Shown in pieces: positions 17,236 to 24,759 of a stretch of 56,883 nt of DNA. The DNA lies in assembly GCA_934446465.1 (NCBI GenBank), contig CAKSEF010000004.1, forward strand, positions 1 to 56,883, written 5' to 3'. Numbering within the stretch: the stretch's first letter is position 1; each line of letters starts with the position of its first letter. Under the pieces are notes generated by a model that was given only the letters and a program-made list of their open reading frames with translations, searched no databases and was not told the DNA's origin. Origin of the DNA: an uncultured Oscillospiraceae bacterium (GTDB lineage Bacteria > Bacillota > Clostridia > Oscillospirales > JAAYXM01). The position numbers and the translations under genes were made by a program.

Positions 17236-18906
17236 CTATTTCTTTTTCGACCAAGAATCCTTAAGCGAAACGGTTCTGTTAAACACGGGCATATCTTCGG
17301 TCGAAAGCTTTAAGTCCTTATTAAAATATCCGTTGCGCAGGAACTGATAATGTCCGTCCCCTATATTATCATTTATTGACGCTTCGCACTTTGCGTCCTT
17401 AAGAATTTCAAGTGAGTTTGGATTAAGATTATCTGTAAACGCACCGCCCTCGGAAAACTCATTCGGATTCTGTGCGGTAAAGAGGTTGTCATAGATGCGA
17501 ACCTCGGCGTTCTGTGCGTTGTGCGCAGATACCCAATGAATCGTTCCTTTTACTTTTCTTCCGTCGGGTGTCCCGCCGCCGTAGCTCTCCGGATCATAAT
17601 CAGCATGGATTACGGTTACGTTACCGTTTTCATCCGTCTCAAAGCTTTTACACGTTACATAATAAGCATACTTGAGTCTTACTTCATTTCCCGGGAACAT
17701 GCGGAAGTATCCTTTTATCGGTTCTGCCATAAAGTCGTCGCGCTCTATATACAACTCGCGTGAAAACTCCACCTTGTGTGTTCCGGCGCTTTCATCCGAC
17801 GGATTGTTCTGTGCTTCAAACGTTTCAACTTTACCTTCCGAATAGTTGTCGATAATAAGCTTTATCGGACGCAGAACAACCATCATTCTCACGGCACGCT
17901 CGTTCAAATCTTCTCTTATGCACTGTTCGAGAAATGAATACTCAACTGTACTGTATGTTTTGGAAACACCGATTCGCTCACAAAAGTTTCTAATTGCTTC
18001 GGGTGTATATCCGCGGCGGCGGAGACCTGAAAGCGTTGGCATACGCGGGTCATCCCATCCGTCGACGAATTTTTCTTCCACAAGCTGTCGCAGATATCTT
18101 TTCGACATAACGGTATTTGTTATGTTAAGTCTCGCGAACTCTATCTGGCGCGGAGGATTGTCAAATCCGATTTCCCTCACAACCCAGTCGTAAAGCGGAC
18201 GGTGATTTTCAAACTCGATAGAACAGAGAGAGTGTGTTATACCCTCGAGTGCATCCTGTATCGGATGTGCAAAATCGTAAAGCGGATATATGCACCACTT
18301 ATTGCCCTGTCGGTGATGTTCGGTGTGGAGTATGCGGTATATAGCGGGGTCGCGCATATTCATATTCGGGGACGCCATATCGATTTTTGCACGGAGAGTA
18401 TGTGTACCGTCGGCAAACTCACCGTTTTTCATTCTTATAAACAGGTCGAGATTTTCCTCTACGCTCCTGTTTCGATAAGGACTGTCTTTTCCCGGTTCCG
18501 TCAGGGTCCCGCGATACTCGCGCATTTCATTGGCCGAGAGGTCGCAGACGTATGCCTTCCCCTTTTTTATAAGCTCAACCGCAAAATCGAAGCATTTATC
18601 GAAATAGTCGGAGCCGTAGAAAATACCGCCGTTCGGTTCTGCTCCGAGCCAGCGCAAATCTTCTTCGATTGATTTTACGTATTCGTCATCCTCCCTCACG
18701 GGGTTTGTATCGTCATAGCGGAGATTGAAAAGTCCGTTATACTTTTTTGCGACTCCCGCACTTATCCAAATTGCCTTTGCGCTCCCGATATGGAGATATC
18801 CGTTCGGCTCGGGCGGAAAGCGTGTATGGATTTTTTCAATGCCTTTTTCGGCAATATCTTCGTTAATTGCTTCGTATATGAAGTTTGTCTGGTTTAAACC
18901 GTCCAT
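17236..18906 (-). CDS. glnS: glutaminyl-tRNA synthetase
   Basis: GlnRS charges tRNA-Gln directly, in place of the GatCAB amidotransferase route. The 556-residue protein has PPEPNGYLHIGSAKA (about 31-45, HIGH-type) and VMSKRYL (about 268-274, KMSKS-type), then the beta-barrel anticodon-binding domains with YFRMFPGNEVRLKYAY. Bacterial GlnRS is thought to have spread from eukaryotes by transfer and is patchy in Clostridia. It shares a transcript with gltX. Confidence 0.96.
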   Translation of the reverse strand: MDGLNQTNFIYEAINEDIAEKGIEKIHTRFPPEPNGYLHIGSAKAIWISAGVAKKYNGLFNLRYDDTNPVREDDEYVKSIEEDLRWLGAEPNGGIFYGSDYFDKCFDFAVELIKKGKAYVCDLSANEMREYRGTLTEPGKDSPYRNRSVEENLDLFIRMKNGEFADGTHTLRAKIDMASPNMNMRDPAIYRILHTEHHRQGNKWCIYPLYDFAHPIQDALEGITHSLCSIEFENHRPLYDWVVREIGFDNPPRQIEFARLNITNTVMSKRYLRQLVEEKFVDGWDDPRMPTLSGLRRRGYTPEAIRNFCERIGVSKTYSTVEYSFLEQCIREDLNERAVRMMVVLRPIKLIIDNYSEGKVETFEAQNNPSDESAGTHKVEFSRELYIERDDFMAEPIKGYFRMFPGNEVRLKYAYYVTCKSFETDENGNVTVIHADYDPESYGGGTPDGRKVKGTIHWVSAHNAQNAEVRIYDNLFTAQNPNEFSEGGAFTDNLNPNSLEILKDAKCEASINDNIGDGHYQFLRNGYFNKDLKLSTEDMPVFNRTVSLKDSWSKKK

Positions 18907-18944
18907 TATATTAAGCTACCTCCGATGTGCTGTATTTATGTTAT

Positions 18945-18974
18945 ATTTTACCACACATTGTATTAAATACTCAA
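18945..18974 (-). promoter_or_regulatory. promoter for glnS-gltX
   Basis: Minus-strand TTGAGT (18969-18974) and TAAAAT (18945-18950) are 18 nt apart, 39 bp upstream of glnS. Confidence 0.65.
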
Positions 18975-18994
18975 TACTAATTTGAAATTTATAT

Positions 18995-19023
18995 TTGCTT
19001 TTTAGATAATTTCATGGTATATT
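18995..19023 (+). promoter_or_regulatory. promoter for PPi-phosphofructokinase
   Basis: Plus-strand TTGCTT (18995-19000) and TATATT (19018-19023) are 17 nt apart, 36 bp before the start codon. Confidence 0.65.
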
Positions 19024-19059
19024 CTTAGTTGGTAAATAAAGTTTGGAGGTAGTTATACA

Positions 19060-20304
19060 ATGGAACAGCTTAAAGGTGCGTGTATTATCGGTCAGTCAGG
19101 CGGTCCTACGAGCGTTATTAACGCAAGTGCGCTCGGTGCAATGCAGACTGCGCTTCATTCCGACTGCATAACGCGTGTTCTCGGAGCGGCAAACGGAATA
19201 AAGGGAGTTCTTGACGACAAGCTCTACGACATTAATCTTGAGGATGAGAAGGAGCTTGAGCTTCTCCGCTTCACGCCGTCATCTGCCCTCGGTTCCTGCC
19301 GTTATAAAATTGCAGACCCGGATGTTGACGATACCGATTACAAGAGAATTCTTGAGATATTCAAGAAGTACAATGTCCGCTATTTCTTCTATAACGGCGG
19401 AAATGACTCGATGGATACTTGCAATAAAATCTCAAAATATATGCAGAAGGTCGGATACGAGTGCCGTATAATGGGTATTCCGAAGACTATTGACAACGAC
19501 CTTTTCGGCACTGACCACTGCCCCGGATACGGAAGCGCCGCAAAGTACATCGCGACATCCTGCATGGAAGTATACCACGACGCCCGAGTATATGACACGG
19601 GAATGATAACCGTTCTTGAGATTATGGGACGTAACGCAGGCTGGCTTGCCGCCTCTGCTGCTCTCGCTTCAATAAAGGGCTGCGGACCTGACCTCGTATA
19701 TCTTCCGGAAGTTGATTTTGACATGGACAAGTTCCTCGCTGATGTACAGCGCATCTACAAGGAAAACGGCAAGGTTATTGTTGCGGTCTCCGAGGGAATT
19801 AAGGACTCTGACGGGAAGTACATTTCCGAGTATGGCAGCAGTCTTGCCGCCACAAAGGATGCCTTCGGCCATGCTCAAATGGGCGGACTTGCATCAACGC
19901 TTGCAAATATCGTTAAAGAGAAAACAGGAGCAAAGGTTCGCGGAATCGAATTCTCTCTGCTTCAGAGATGTGCCGCTCACTGCGCTTCAAAAACCGACTA
20001 TGATGAATCTTATGCCGCCGGAAAGGCCGCAGTTGAGAATGCCGTCAACGGTATTACGGACAAGATGGTCGGCTTTGAGTGCACTCGCGACGGCGGATAC
20101 AAATGCGAAATCAAACTCTTCCCGCTTGACATCGTTGCAAATACGGAGAAGAAAGTTCCGCGTGAATGGATTAACGAGGAAGGCAACGGCTTAAATCAGG
20201 CATTTATTGATTATGCTCTCCCGCTTATCTACGGCGAAACAGAGCTTCCGAAGGAAAACGGCCTCCCCCGCTTTGCACGCCTTAAGAAGATTCTTGCAAA
20301 ATAA
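19060..20304 (+). CDS. pfp: diphosphate-fructose-6-phosphate 1-phosphotransferase
   Basis: This enzyme reversibly phosphorylates fructose 6-phosphate using pyrophosphate. The 414 residues show the phosphofructokinase motifs IGQSGGPTSVIN (about 11-22), GGNDSMDT (about 112-119), PKTIDND (about 144-150) and MGRNAGW (about 191-197). The GGNDS box has Asp where ATP-dependent enzymes have the Gly of GGDGS, the residue associated with PPi use. GGAGG stands 11 nt before the ATG. The gene is monocistronic, with a terminator after it. Confidence 0.92.
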   Translation: MEQLKGACIIGQSGGPTSVINASALGAMQTALHSDCITRVLGAANGIKGVLDDKLYDINLEDEKELELLRFTPSSALGSCRYKIADPDVDDTDYKRILEIFKKYNVRYFFYNGGNDSMDTCNKISKYMQKVGYECRIMGIPKTIDNDLFGTDHCPGYGSAAKYIATSCMEVYHDARVYDTGMITVLEIMGRNAGWLAASAALASIKGCGPDLVYLPEVDFDMDKFLADVQRIYKENGKVIVAVSEGIKDSDGKYISEYGSSLAATKDAFGHAQMGGLASTLANIVKEKTGAKVRGIEFSLLQRCAAHCASKTDYDESYAAGKAAVENAVNGITDKMVGFECTRDGGYKCEIKLFPLDIVANTEKKVPREWINEEGNGLNQAFIDYALPLIYGETELPKENGLPRFARLKKILAK

Positions 20305-20320
20305 GATATATTACTAAATT

Positions 20321-20352
20321 ATACGCCTTAGCCGATTATGGCTAAGGCGTAT
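20321..20352 (+). terminator. terminator after pfp
   Basis: A 13-bp stem (ATACGCCTTAGCC and complement) around a 6-nt loop is followed by a T run (ATTTTTG). Confidence 0.9.
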
Positions 20353-20420
20353 TTTTGTACTTGCCATCTATCTCGTTTTTGTTTTTTCCGCATAATATGT
20401 TTTGTAAAGGAGCGATGGAT

Positions 20421-20861
20421 ATGGCCTTTTCTGACAGAGAACTTCTTGCCCGGCTCATTCAATGCGAAGCAGGAGGCGAGGGCGATAACGGTATGCGTGC
20501 CGTTGCAAGCGTTATCATGAACCGTGTATATGCGCCTGACGGCGAATATGCGAGAGTCGGAGAACAGAACATACGAAACATTATTTTTCAACCCGGACAG
20601 TTTGCGTGCGCAACGGACTACTACAACAACAGATATAATCCCCAAAACATATACAATATGCGTCCGGAACAAATACACTACGATATTGCCAACTGGGCCA
20701 TTGCGGGAAACAGGCTCTCCCCTCTCGGTGAAGCACTTTGGTTTTTTAATCCTTATTCCACCGAATGTCGGGAGTATTTTCCGAGCCAAGTCGGCATATT
20801 TGCTGTCAGGATTGGCGAGCATTGCTTCTACGACCCGACAGAGGCATATTCAGAAACTTAA
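20421..20861 (+). CDS. cwlJ: CwlJ-like spore cortex hydrolase
   Basis: This is a 146-residue protein made only of the Hydrolase_2 (SleB/CwlJ) domain, with no signal peptide or peptidoglycan-binding repeat. That is the architecture of CwlJ (about 142 residues in Bacillus) rather than SleB. The catalytic-Glu region CEAGGEGDNG (about 15-24) and a CwlJ-like end (EHCFYDPTEAY) are visible. The ATG at 20421 is 8 nt from AAGGAG; the ATG at 20415 is too close. It is followed 14 bp later by a GerQ-like gene. In Bacillus, CwlJ needs GerQ for spore localisation and degrades cortex during germination. Confidence 0.8.
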   Translation: MAFSDRELLARLIQCEAGGEGDNGMRAVASVIMNRVYAPDGEYARVGEQNIRNIIFQPGQFACATDYYNNRYNPQNIYNMRPEQIHYDIANWAIAGNRLSPLGEALWFFNPYSTECREYFPSQVGIFAVRIGEHCFYDPTEAYSET

Positions 20862-20875
20862 AGGAGCGTGTTTTT

Positions 20876-21169
20876 ATGGACAGAGGTTTTTTTGACCAAC
20901 CTCAAACAACTATCCCGGTAAGTGAGGACGCTATACAGATGCTCGGCGAAATGCTTCAATCGAGCATCGGATTCTATGTTGTCTGTGATTTCCTAATCGG
21001 AACGCAGAACATTGAAACAAGAGACGGAATCTTATATCAGGTTGGGACTAACTACATTACTCTGTATCAACAAAGTCTGAACAGATATATAGTGTGCGAT
21101 TTATATTCACTCAAATTTATAACTATTTACAATCTCAGGGAAGCCCCTCCGCGTCCGATAGCCGGATAA
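20876..21169 (+). CDS. gerQ: GerQ-like spore coat protein
   Basis: The 97-residue product has a core (about 30-88) that resembles the Spore_GerQ family: a strand-rich segment with DGILYQVGTNYITLYQ, aligning with the GIIEEAGRDHIIL region of Bacillus GerQ, followed by a conserved hydrophobic end (LYSLKFITIY). AAAGGAG precedes the ATG. Its place directly after a CwlJ-like gene matches the known functional pair. Similarity was judged by eye, so the call is moderate. Confidence 0.62.
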   Translation: MDRGFFDQPQTTIPVSEDAIQMLGEMLQSSIGFYVVCDFLIGTQNIETRDGILYQVGTNYITLYQQSLNRYIVCDLYSLKFITIYNLREAPPRPIAG

Positions 21170-21171
21170 TT

Positions 21172-21203
21172 AAAACCGCATCCTTTTTTCGGGATGCGGT
21201 TTT
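21172..21203 (+). terminator. terminator after gerQ-like gene
   Basis: The stem AAAACCGCATCC with its complement around a short T-rich loop, then TTTTCTTTTATT, lies just past the stop. The convergent symporter gene ends 4 bp further on and may share it. Confidence 0.85.
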
Positions 21204-21206
21204 CTT

Positions 21207-22967
21207 TTATTCACTGAGCATATACTTTTCGGAATATTTTGTAAAATCGTGCATAAACTCGGGACCCATAGCCGTTTTTATTTCATTGAGATAACCGTGT
21301 GTTCCCATCTGTGTTTTCTTAATCTGTATCACGCAAACCGCTATATTGGAGCAATGGTCTGATACTCTTTCGCAGTTATTGAGCAAATCGGAGAGCACAA
21401 ATCCGAGTTCGATTGTGCACTCGCCCTTTTGAAGCCGTTTTACATGGCGCGCCTTTATCTCACTGCTGAGTCCGTCTATTACCTGCTCAAACGGCTCGAC
21501 ATGACCTGCAAGGCCTTCATCATTGTTCTCAAAAGCTCTTATTGACATATCAAGTATTTCACATACCGCGTTAATAAGCGTTTTAATTTCGTCTTTTGCC
21601 TTTTCCGAGAACGAAATTGATTTCTCGTTAATTTCCCTTGCGACCTTCAGTACGTTCACGGCATGGTCGCCTATTCTCTCAAAGTCGCCTATCGTATACA
21701 GCAGGCGGGATATTTCGCGTCCGTCCTGTTCTGAAACATTAAGACTCGAAAGCTTGACAAGGTATGTACCGAGTTTATCCTCATAGATGTCGATTTTCGA
21801 CTCATTTCTCTCTATTTTATCGGCAAGGTCATTGGAGTAGTTCCAAAGAAGCTCGGATGCCTCCAAAAATGTTTCTTGGGCGAGCCTTGCCATATCGGCA
21901 GTTATTCCCTTGCACCGCTCAACCGCAAAGCTTGGCGTATTGAGAAGACGTTCGTCAAGAAAGTCGATACTGTCATCGTCTTCATCATCGCGTATGGATA
22001 TTGTTGCAAGGCGTCCAAGCTGTTTTGAAAACGGAAGCAGCAGGAGCGTTGAACCGAGATTGAAGGCTGTGTGTACTACCGCTATGCTCACGACGTTCAT
22101 TGACATGGACTTAAACGAAAAATCGAAAATTAAATCAAGTCCGTAATACAACAGGAAGAAGAAAATAACACCGATTATATTGAAATACAGATGAATCAAA
22201 GCCGTGCGTTTTGCGTTCTTTTTAGCACCGATACACGAAATAAGCGTCGTTGTGCACGAGCCGATATTCTGACCGAAAATCATCGGTATCGCAAATCCGT
22301 AGGTTACATTGCCGGCAACAGCCATTGCCTGCATGATTCCCACTGAAGCGGAAGAGCTTTGAAGGAGTGTTGTGAGGCAGAATCCCGCCAAAATACCGAG
22401 GAACGGGTTTGTGAACATCAAAAGGAAATTTTGGAATCCCGGAAGACTCGTGATTGGCTGCATCTTCACAATCATCGTGTCCATGCCGAACATAAGGATT
22501 CCGAATCCGACAAGAATTGTTCCTATATCACGGTGTCTGCGGTTTTTGGAAAGCATTATCATTGCAATTCCGATAAACGCGAGGACGGGAGAAAAGTTGG
22601 CAGGCTTAAGCATCTGCACCCAGAAGCTTTCGCCCTGTATTCCCGTAAGGCTCAGTATCCAAGCCGTTGCGGTGGTGCCTATATTTGCGCCCATTATTAT
22701 GCCTATTGACTGTGTAATCGTCATGATACCGGAATTTACAAATCCGACGACCATTACGGTTGTAGCCGCAGACGACTGGATTACCGCCGTTACAAGAGCC
22801 CCAAGCAAAACGCCCTTAATTGTTTTGTTTGAAAGGCGTTCGAGTATACTCTCAAGTTTGCTTCCCGAGAGACTCTCAAGCCCCTGACCGAGCACCTTCA
22901 TTCCGTAAAGAAACATTGCTATTCCGCCGAGAAGTCCGAAAACCGAAAAAAACATCTCCGTATTCAA
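21207..22967 (-). CDS. Na/Pi-cotransporter family protein with PhoU-like domain
   Basis: This is a NptA/YjbB-type membrane protein of 586 residues. The first 310 or so residues contain two inverted Na/Pi repeats with QSSAATTVMVVGFVNSG and TTLLQSSSASVGIMQAMA. The C-terminal half (about 340-560) is a helical PhoU-like domain. Its expected role is sodium-coupled phosphate transport (uptake or efflux) in the cytoplasmic membrane. The start is TTG at 22967, well placed behind GTAGGAGGTAAGAATT. It appears monocistronic. Confidence 0.9.
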   Translation of the reverse strand: MNTEMFFSVFGLLGGIAMFLYGMKVLGQGLESLSGSKLESILERLSNKTIKGVLLGALVTAVIQSSAATTVMVVGFVNSGIMTITQSIGIIMGANIGTTATAWILSLTGIQGESFWVQMLKPANFSPVLAFIGIAMIMLSKNRRHRDIGTILVGFGILMFGMDTMIVKMQPITSLPGFQNFLLMFTNPFLGILAGFCLTTLLQSSSASVGIMQAMAVAGNVTYGFAIPMIFGQNIGSCTTTLISCIGAKKNAKRTALIHLYFNIIGVIFFFLLYYGLDLIFDFSFKSMSMNVVSIAVVHTAFNLGSTLLLLPFSKQLGRLATISIRDDEDDDSIDFLDERLLNTPSFAVERCKGITADMARLAQETFLEASELLWNYSNDLADKIERNESKIDIYEDKLGTYLVKLSSLNVSEQDGREISRLLYTIGDFERIGDHAVNVLKVAREINEKSISFSEKAKDEIKTLINAVCEILDMSIRAFENNDEGLAGHVEPFEQVIDGLSSEIKARHVKRLQKGECTIELGFVLSDLLNNCERVSDHCSNIAVCVIQIKKTQMGTHGYLNEIKTAMGPEFMHDFTKYSEKYMLSE

Positions 22968-23041
22968 AATTCTTACCTCCTACATTCTTAACATCCTTCT
23001 GTATAATCAATCCGCATCATAAAACGCAGAGCAAACACTCG

Positions 23042-23070
23042 CTTTTACATGATATCACAGTCTTTGACAA
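23042..23070 (-). promoter_or_regulatory. possible promoter for the Na/Pi cotransporter gene
   Basis: TTGTCA (23065-23070) and TAAAAG (23042-23047) on the minus strand are 17 nt apart. The -10 match is weak. The rest of the 220-bp gap up to 23186 shows nothing else convincing. Confidence 0.4.
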
Positions 23071-23186
23071 TTTTCAATTTATCTTACGAAAGAAAATCAT
23101 TTTCTTCGACGTTGTAATTTTGTGTAATTTGTATATAGACTGTTTTCAGCGGGAATAATTTACTAAACCCAAATTTGGAGGTGTTT

Positions 23187-24386
23187 ATGATAAATACTGT
23201 CGGAGATACTTACTTTTCCTTTGAGGAATCAGGCATTATCGACGGAGCAATGAACGAAATAACTCCCGAATTCATAATGCGTCTCGGATTTGCCTCGGCA
23301 TCGGTCGAACATCGAATACTCGTTGCATATTCAAATTGTGCCGTCTGCCGTCTTCTTGCCAACTCTTTTATAGCGGGGGCCGCGTCGTGCGGTGCTCAGA
23401 TAACCGAGGCAGATGCAGAAATCTATTCTGTCATGTGTTATATTTCACGTGCCTATATTTTTAATCTTGCCGTTTTTATAGAATATGACAACGGCGGGCT
23501 AAAAATAAGAATGACTGATAAGTTTGGTCTTCCCCTTCCTCGGATACTTTGCAAAAAGATACAATTATCTTCGTCAGCGCACGAGCGCGCCCCGATTTCA
23601 GACATACACGCACCGAAAGGCATTGCCGGAGTGCCGGATATGTATGCCGAGGAACTGTCGGGCAGATATAATCTGGGCGGTATGCGTCTTTCGGTAGAGG
23701 GAAAGAGCAAATCATCGGAAATTCTCCGTTCATGCCTGCGTCGCTCCGGAGCCGTTTTGGTATCAAGTGCGGAAAGAGTCCCCGTATTCTCGGTTTCAGA
23801 GGACGGCATGAGTCTCCAATTCCGCGACGAAAAATCGGAATGGTATGATGCAGGCCATGCTCAGGCAATTCTTGCATTTTTGCACTTCTTATCGGGAAGC
23901 CGTGAACTTGCCGTATTCCCGTCCGCTCCGGCAATTTCGGAACAAATCGCGGATGACTTCGGCGGTCGTGTCCTCCGCATCGGACGCGATGACGGAGCCC
24001 GCGATACGTTTATTACCCATAATTCGTTTCATGATGCAATATCCGCCGTATTGTTTATCTGTTCTTATCTGAAAAACAGGAAAAAGACCTTATCGGAAAT
24101 TTCCGTAAATATACCAAGCTTTACACTTATTTCGAGAGAGGTTAATTTAAATAAAGACAGGAAGGCGATTTTGGACGCGATTGCAAAATCACGGGACGGG
24201 CTTCACAAAGAGCAGGCCGGGTGTCTCAGAGTATGCGCAGACGGAGGTTGGGTGAGCATATCCCCTTCCCGTTCCAAGAGCTCGCTCCGCATAACCGGCG
24301 AGGGTGTCAGTGAGGAGATAGCTTCCGAGCTTTGCAATCTTTTTGTTGAAAAGGCACTCACTTTCGACAGCAGTCTGCAAAATTAG
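23187..24386 (+). CDS. degenerate phosphohexomutase-like protein
   Basis: The 399-residue protein looks like an alpha-D-phosphohexomutase (GlmM/ManB family) that has lost its active site. The N-terminal fold (VAYSNCAVCRLLANSFIAGA, about 46-65) matches the region VGYDTR...L in active enzymes. Where the catalytic TASHNP serine loop should be, it reads FIEYDNGGLKIR (97-108). The DGDxDR metal loop is replaced by SEDGMSLQF (204-212, then RDEKSEWYDAG). The C-terminal phosphate loop is partly kept (SPSRSKSSLRI, 359-369). The start is ATG after GGAGGTGTTT. A regulatory or binding role is only a guess. Confidence 0.65.
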   Translation: MINTVGDTYFSFEESGIIDGAMNEITPEFIMRLGFASASVEHRILVAYSNCAVCRLLANSFIAGAASCGAQITEADAEIYSVMCYISRAYIFNLAVFIEYDNGGLKIRMTDKFGLPLPRILCKKIQLSSSAHERAPISDIHAPKGIAGVPDMYAEELSGRYNLGGMRLSVEGKSKSSEILRSCLRRSGAVLVSSAERVPVFSVSEDGMSLQFRDEKSEWYDAGHAQAILAFLHFLSGSRELAVFPSAPAISEQIADDFGGRVLRIGRDDGARDTFITHNSFHDAISAVLFICSYLKNRKKTLSEISVNIPSFTLISREVNLNKDRKAILDAIAKSRDGLHKEQAGCLRVCADGGWVSISPSRSKSSLRITGEGVSEEIASELCNLFVEKALTFDSSLQN

Positions 24387-24389
24387 TAA

Positions 24390-24418
24390 TAGACAAAAAA
24401 GTCAAAATGTGCTATAAT
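24390..24418 (+). promoter_or_regulatory. promoter P1 upstream of the 6S-like RNA and RNase J
   Basis: TAGACA (24390-24395) and a perfect TATAAT (24413-24418) are 17 nt apart. A start near 24425 would cover both the structured RNA and, if read through, the RNase J gene. Confidence 0.75.
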
Positions 24419-24434
24419 ACAAATATCTTTTAAT

Positions 24435-24462
24435 TTGTCTTTATTTTCGGAATTACTATATA
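24435..24462 (+). promoter_or_regulatory. possible promoter P2 at the 6S-like RNA 5' end
   Basis: TTGTCT (24435-24440) and TATATA (24457-24462) are 16 nt apart. The predicted start near 24469 coincides with the outer stem of the structured RNA. Confidence 0.5.
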
Positions 24463-24468
24463 TCAAAC

Positions 24469-24680
24469 TGAAGAGAGATTCTGCGCGGTCATACTTTAAA
24501 GCATCCGCAGCAAACGGCCGTTCCTTTCATCGGCATAGTTCGGTGTGCTGATTGGCGGTCCTTGCCGTGTCTGCGGACTTGTTTTGCATTGCGCACCTTA
24601 AGCCCTCCCCGCCCACACGCATTTTGCGTTTATGTGGGATTTGGGGCGTTGTTTTTGTGCAGAATTTCTCTCCTACATAT
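24469..24680 (+). ncRNA. ssrS: structured RNA resembling 6S RNA
   Basis: About 210 nt with no open frame fold into a closed structure. The outer stem pairs GAGAGATTCTGC (24474-24485) with GCAGAATTTCTCTC (24659-24672), with a 2-nt bulge. An upper arm pairs TCCGCAG with CTGCGGA and carries GGTGTGCTGATTGGCGGTCC, resembling the conserved GGTGxGC...GGTCC segment of 6S RNA. A side hairpin (CCCACA/TGTGGG) sits on the 3' strand of the central bubble. 6S RNA mimics an open promoter and binds sigma-70/A holoenzyme. The family assignment is by eye; another large structured RNA remains possible. Confidence 0.6.
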
Positions 24681-24692
24681 TAGCAATTTCGT

Positions 24693-24713
24693 CTTAAACC
24701 GATACGGTTTAAG
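24693..24713 (+). other. hairpin between the structured RNA and rnj
   Basis: A perfect 9-bp stem CTTAAACCG/CGGTTTAAG with loop ATA follows the RNA but lacks a T tract (GAGTAAAG follows). It may be a processing or pausing element rather than a terminator, leaving RNase J in the same transcript. Confidence 0.5.
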
Positions 24714-24759
24714 GAGTAAAGTTAACTATCAAACGAAAAATTTACGGAGAAGTGATTTA

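Noticed and set aside
20421..20861. SleB as the identity of the cortex hydrolase
   Set aside because: SleB has a signal peptide and a peptidoglycan-binding domain; this protein has only the catalytic domain, with CwlJ-like length and C-terminus, and a GerQ-like neighbour.
24562..24759. N-terminal extension of RNase J through the structured RNA
   Set aside because: The RNase J family begins at MAQKLKV-like sequence; the extension is Cys/Leu-rich, has no ribosome binding site and coincides with the folded RNA.
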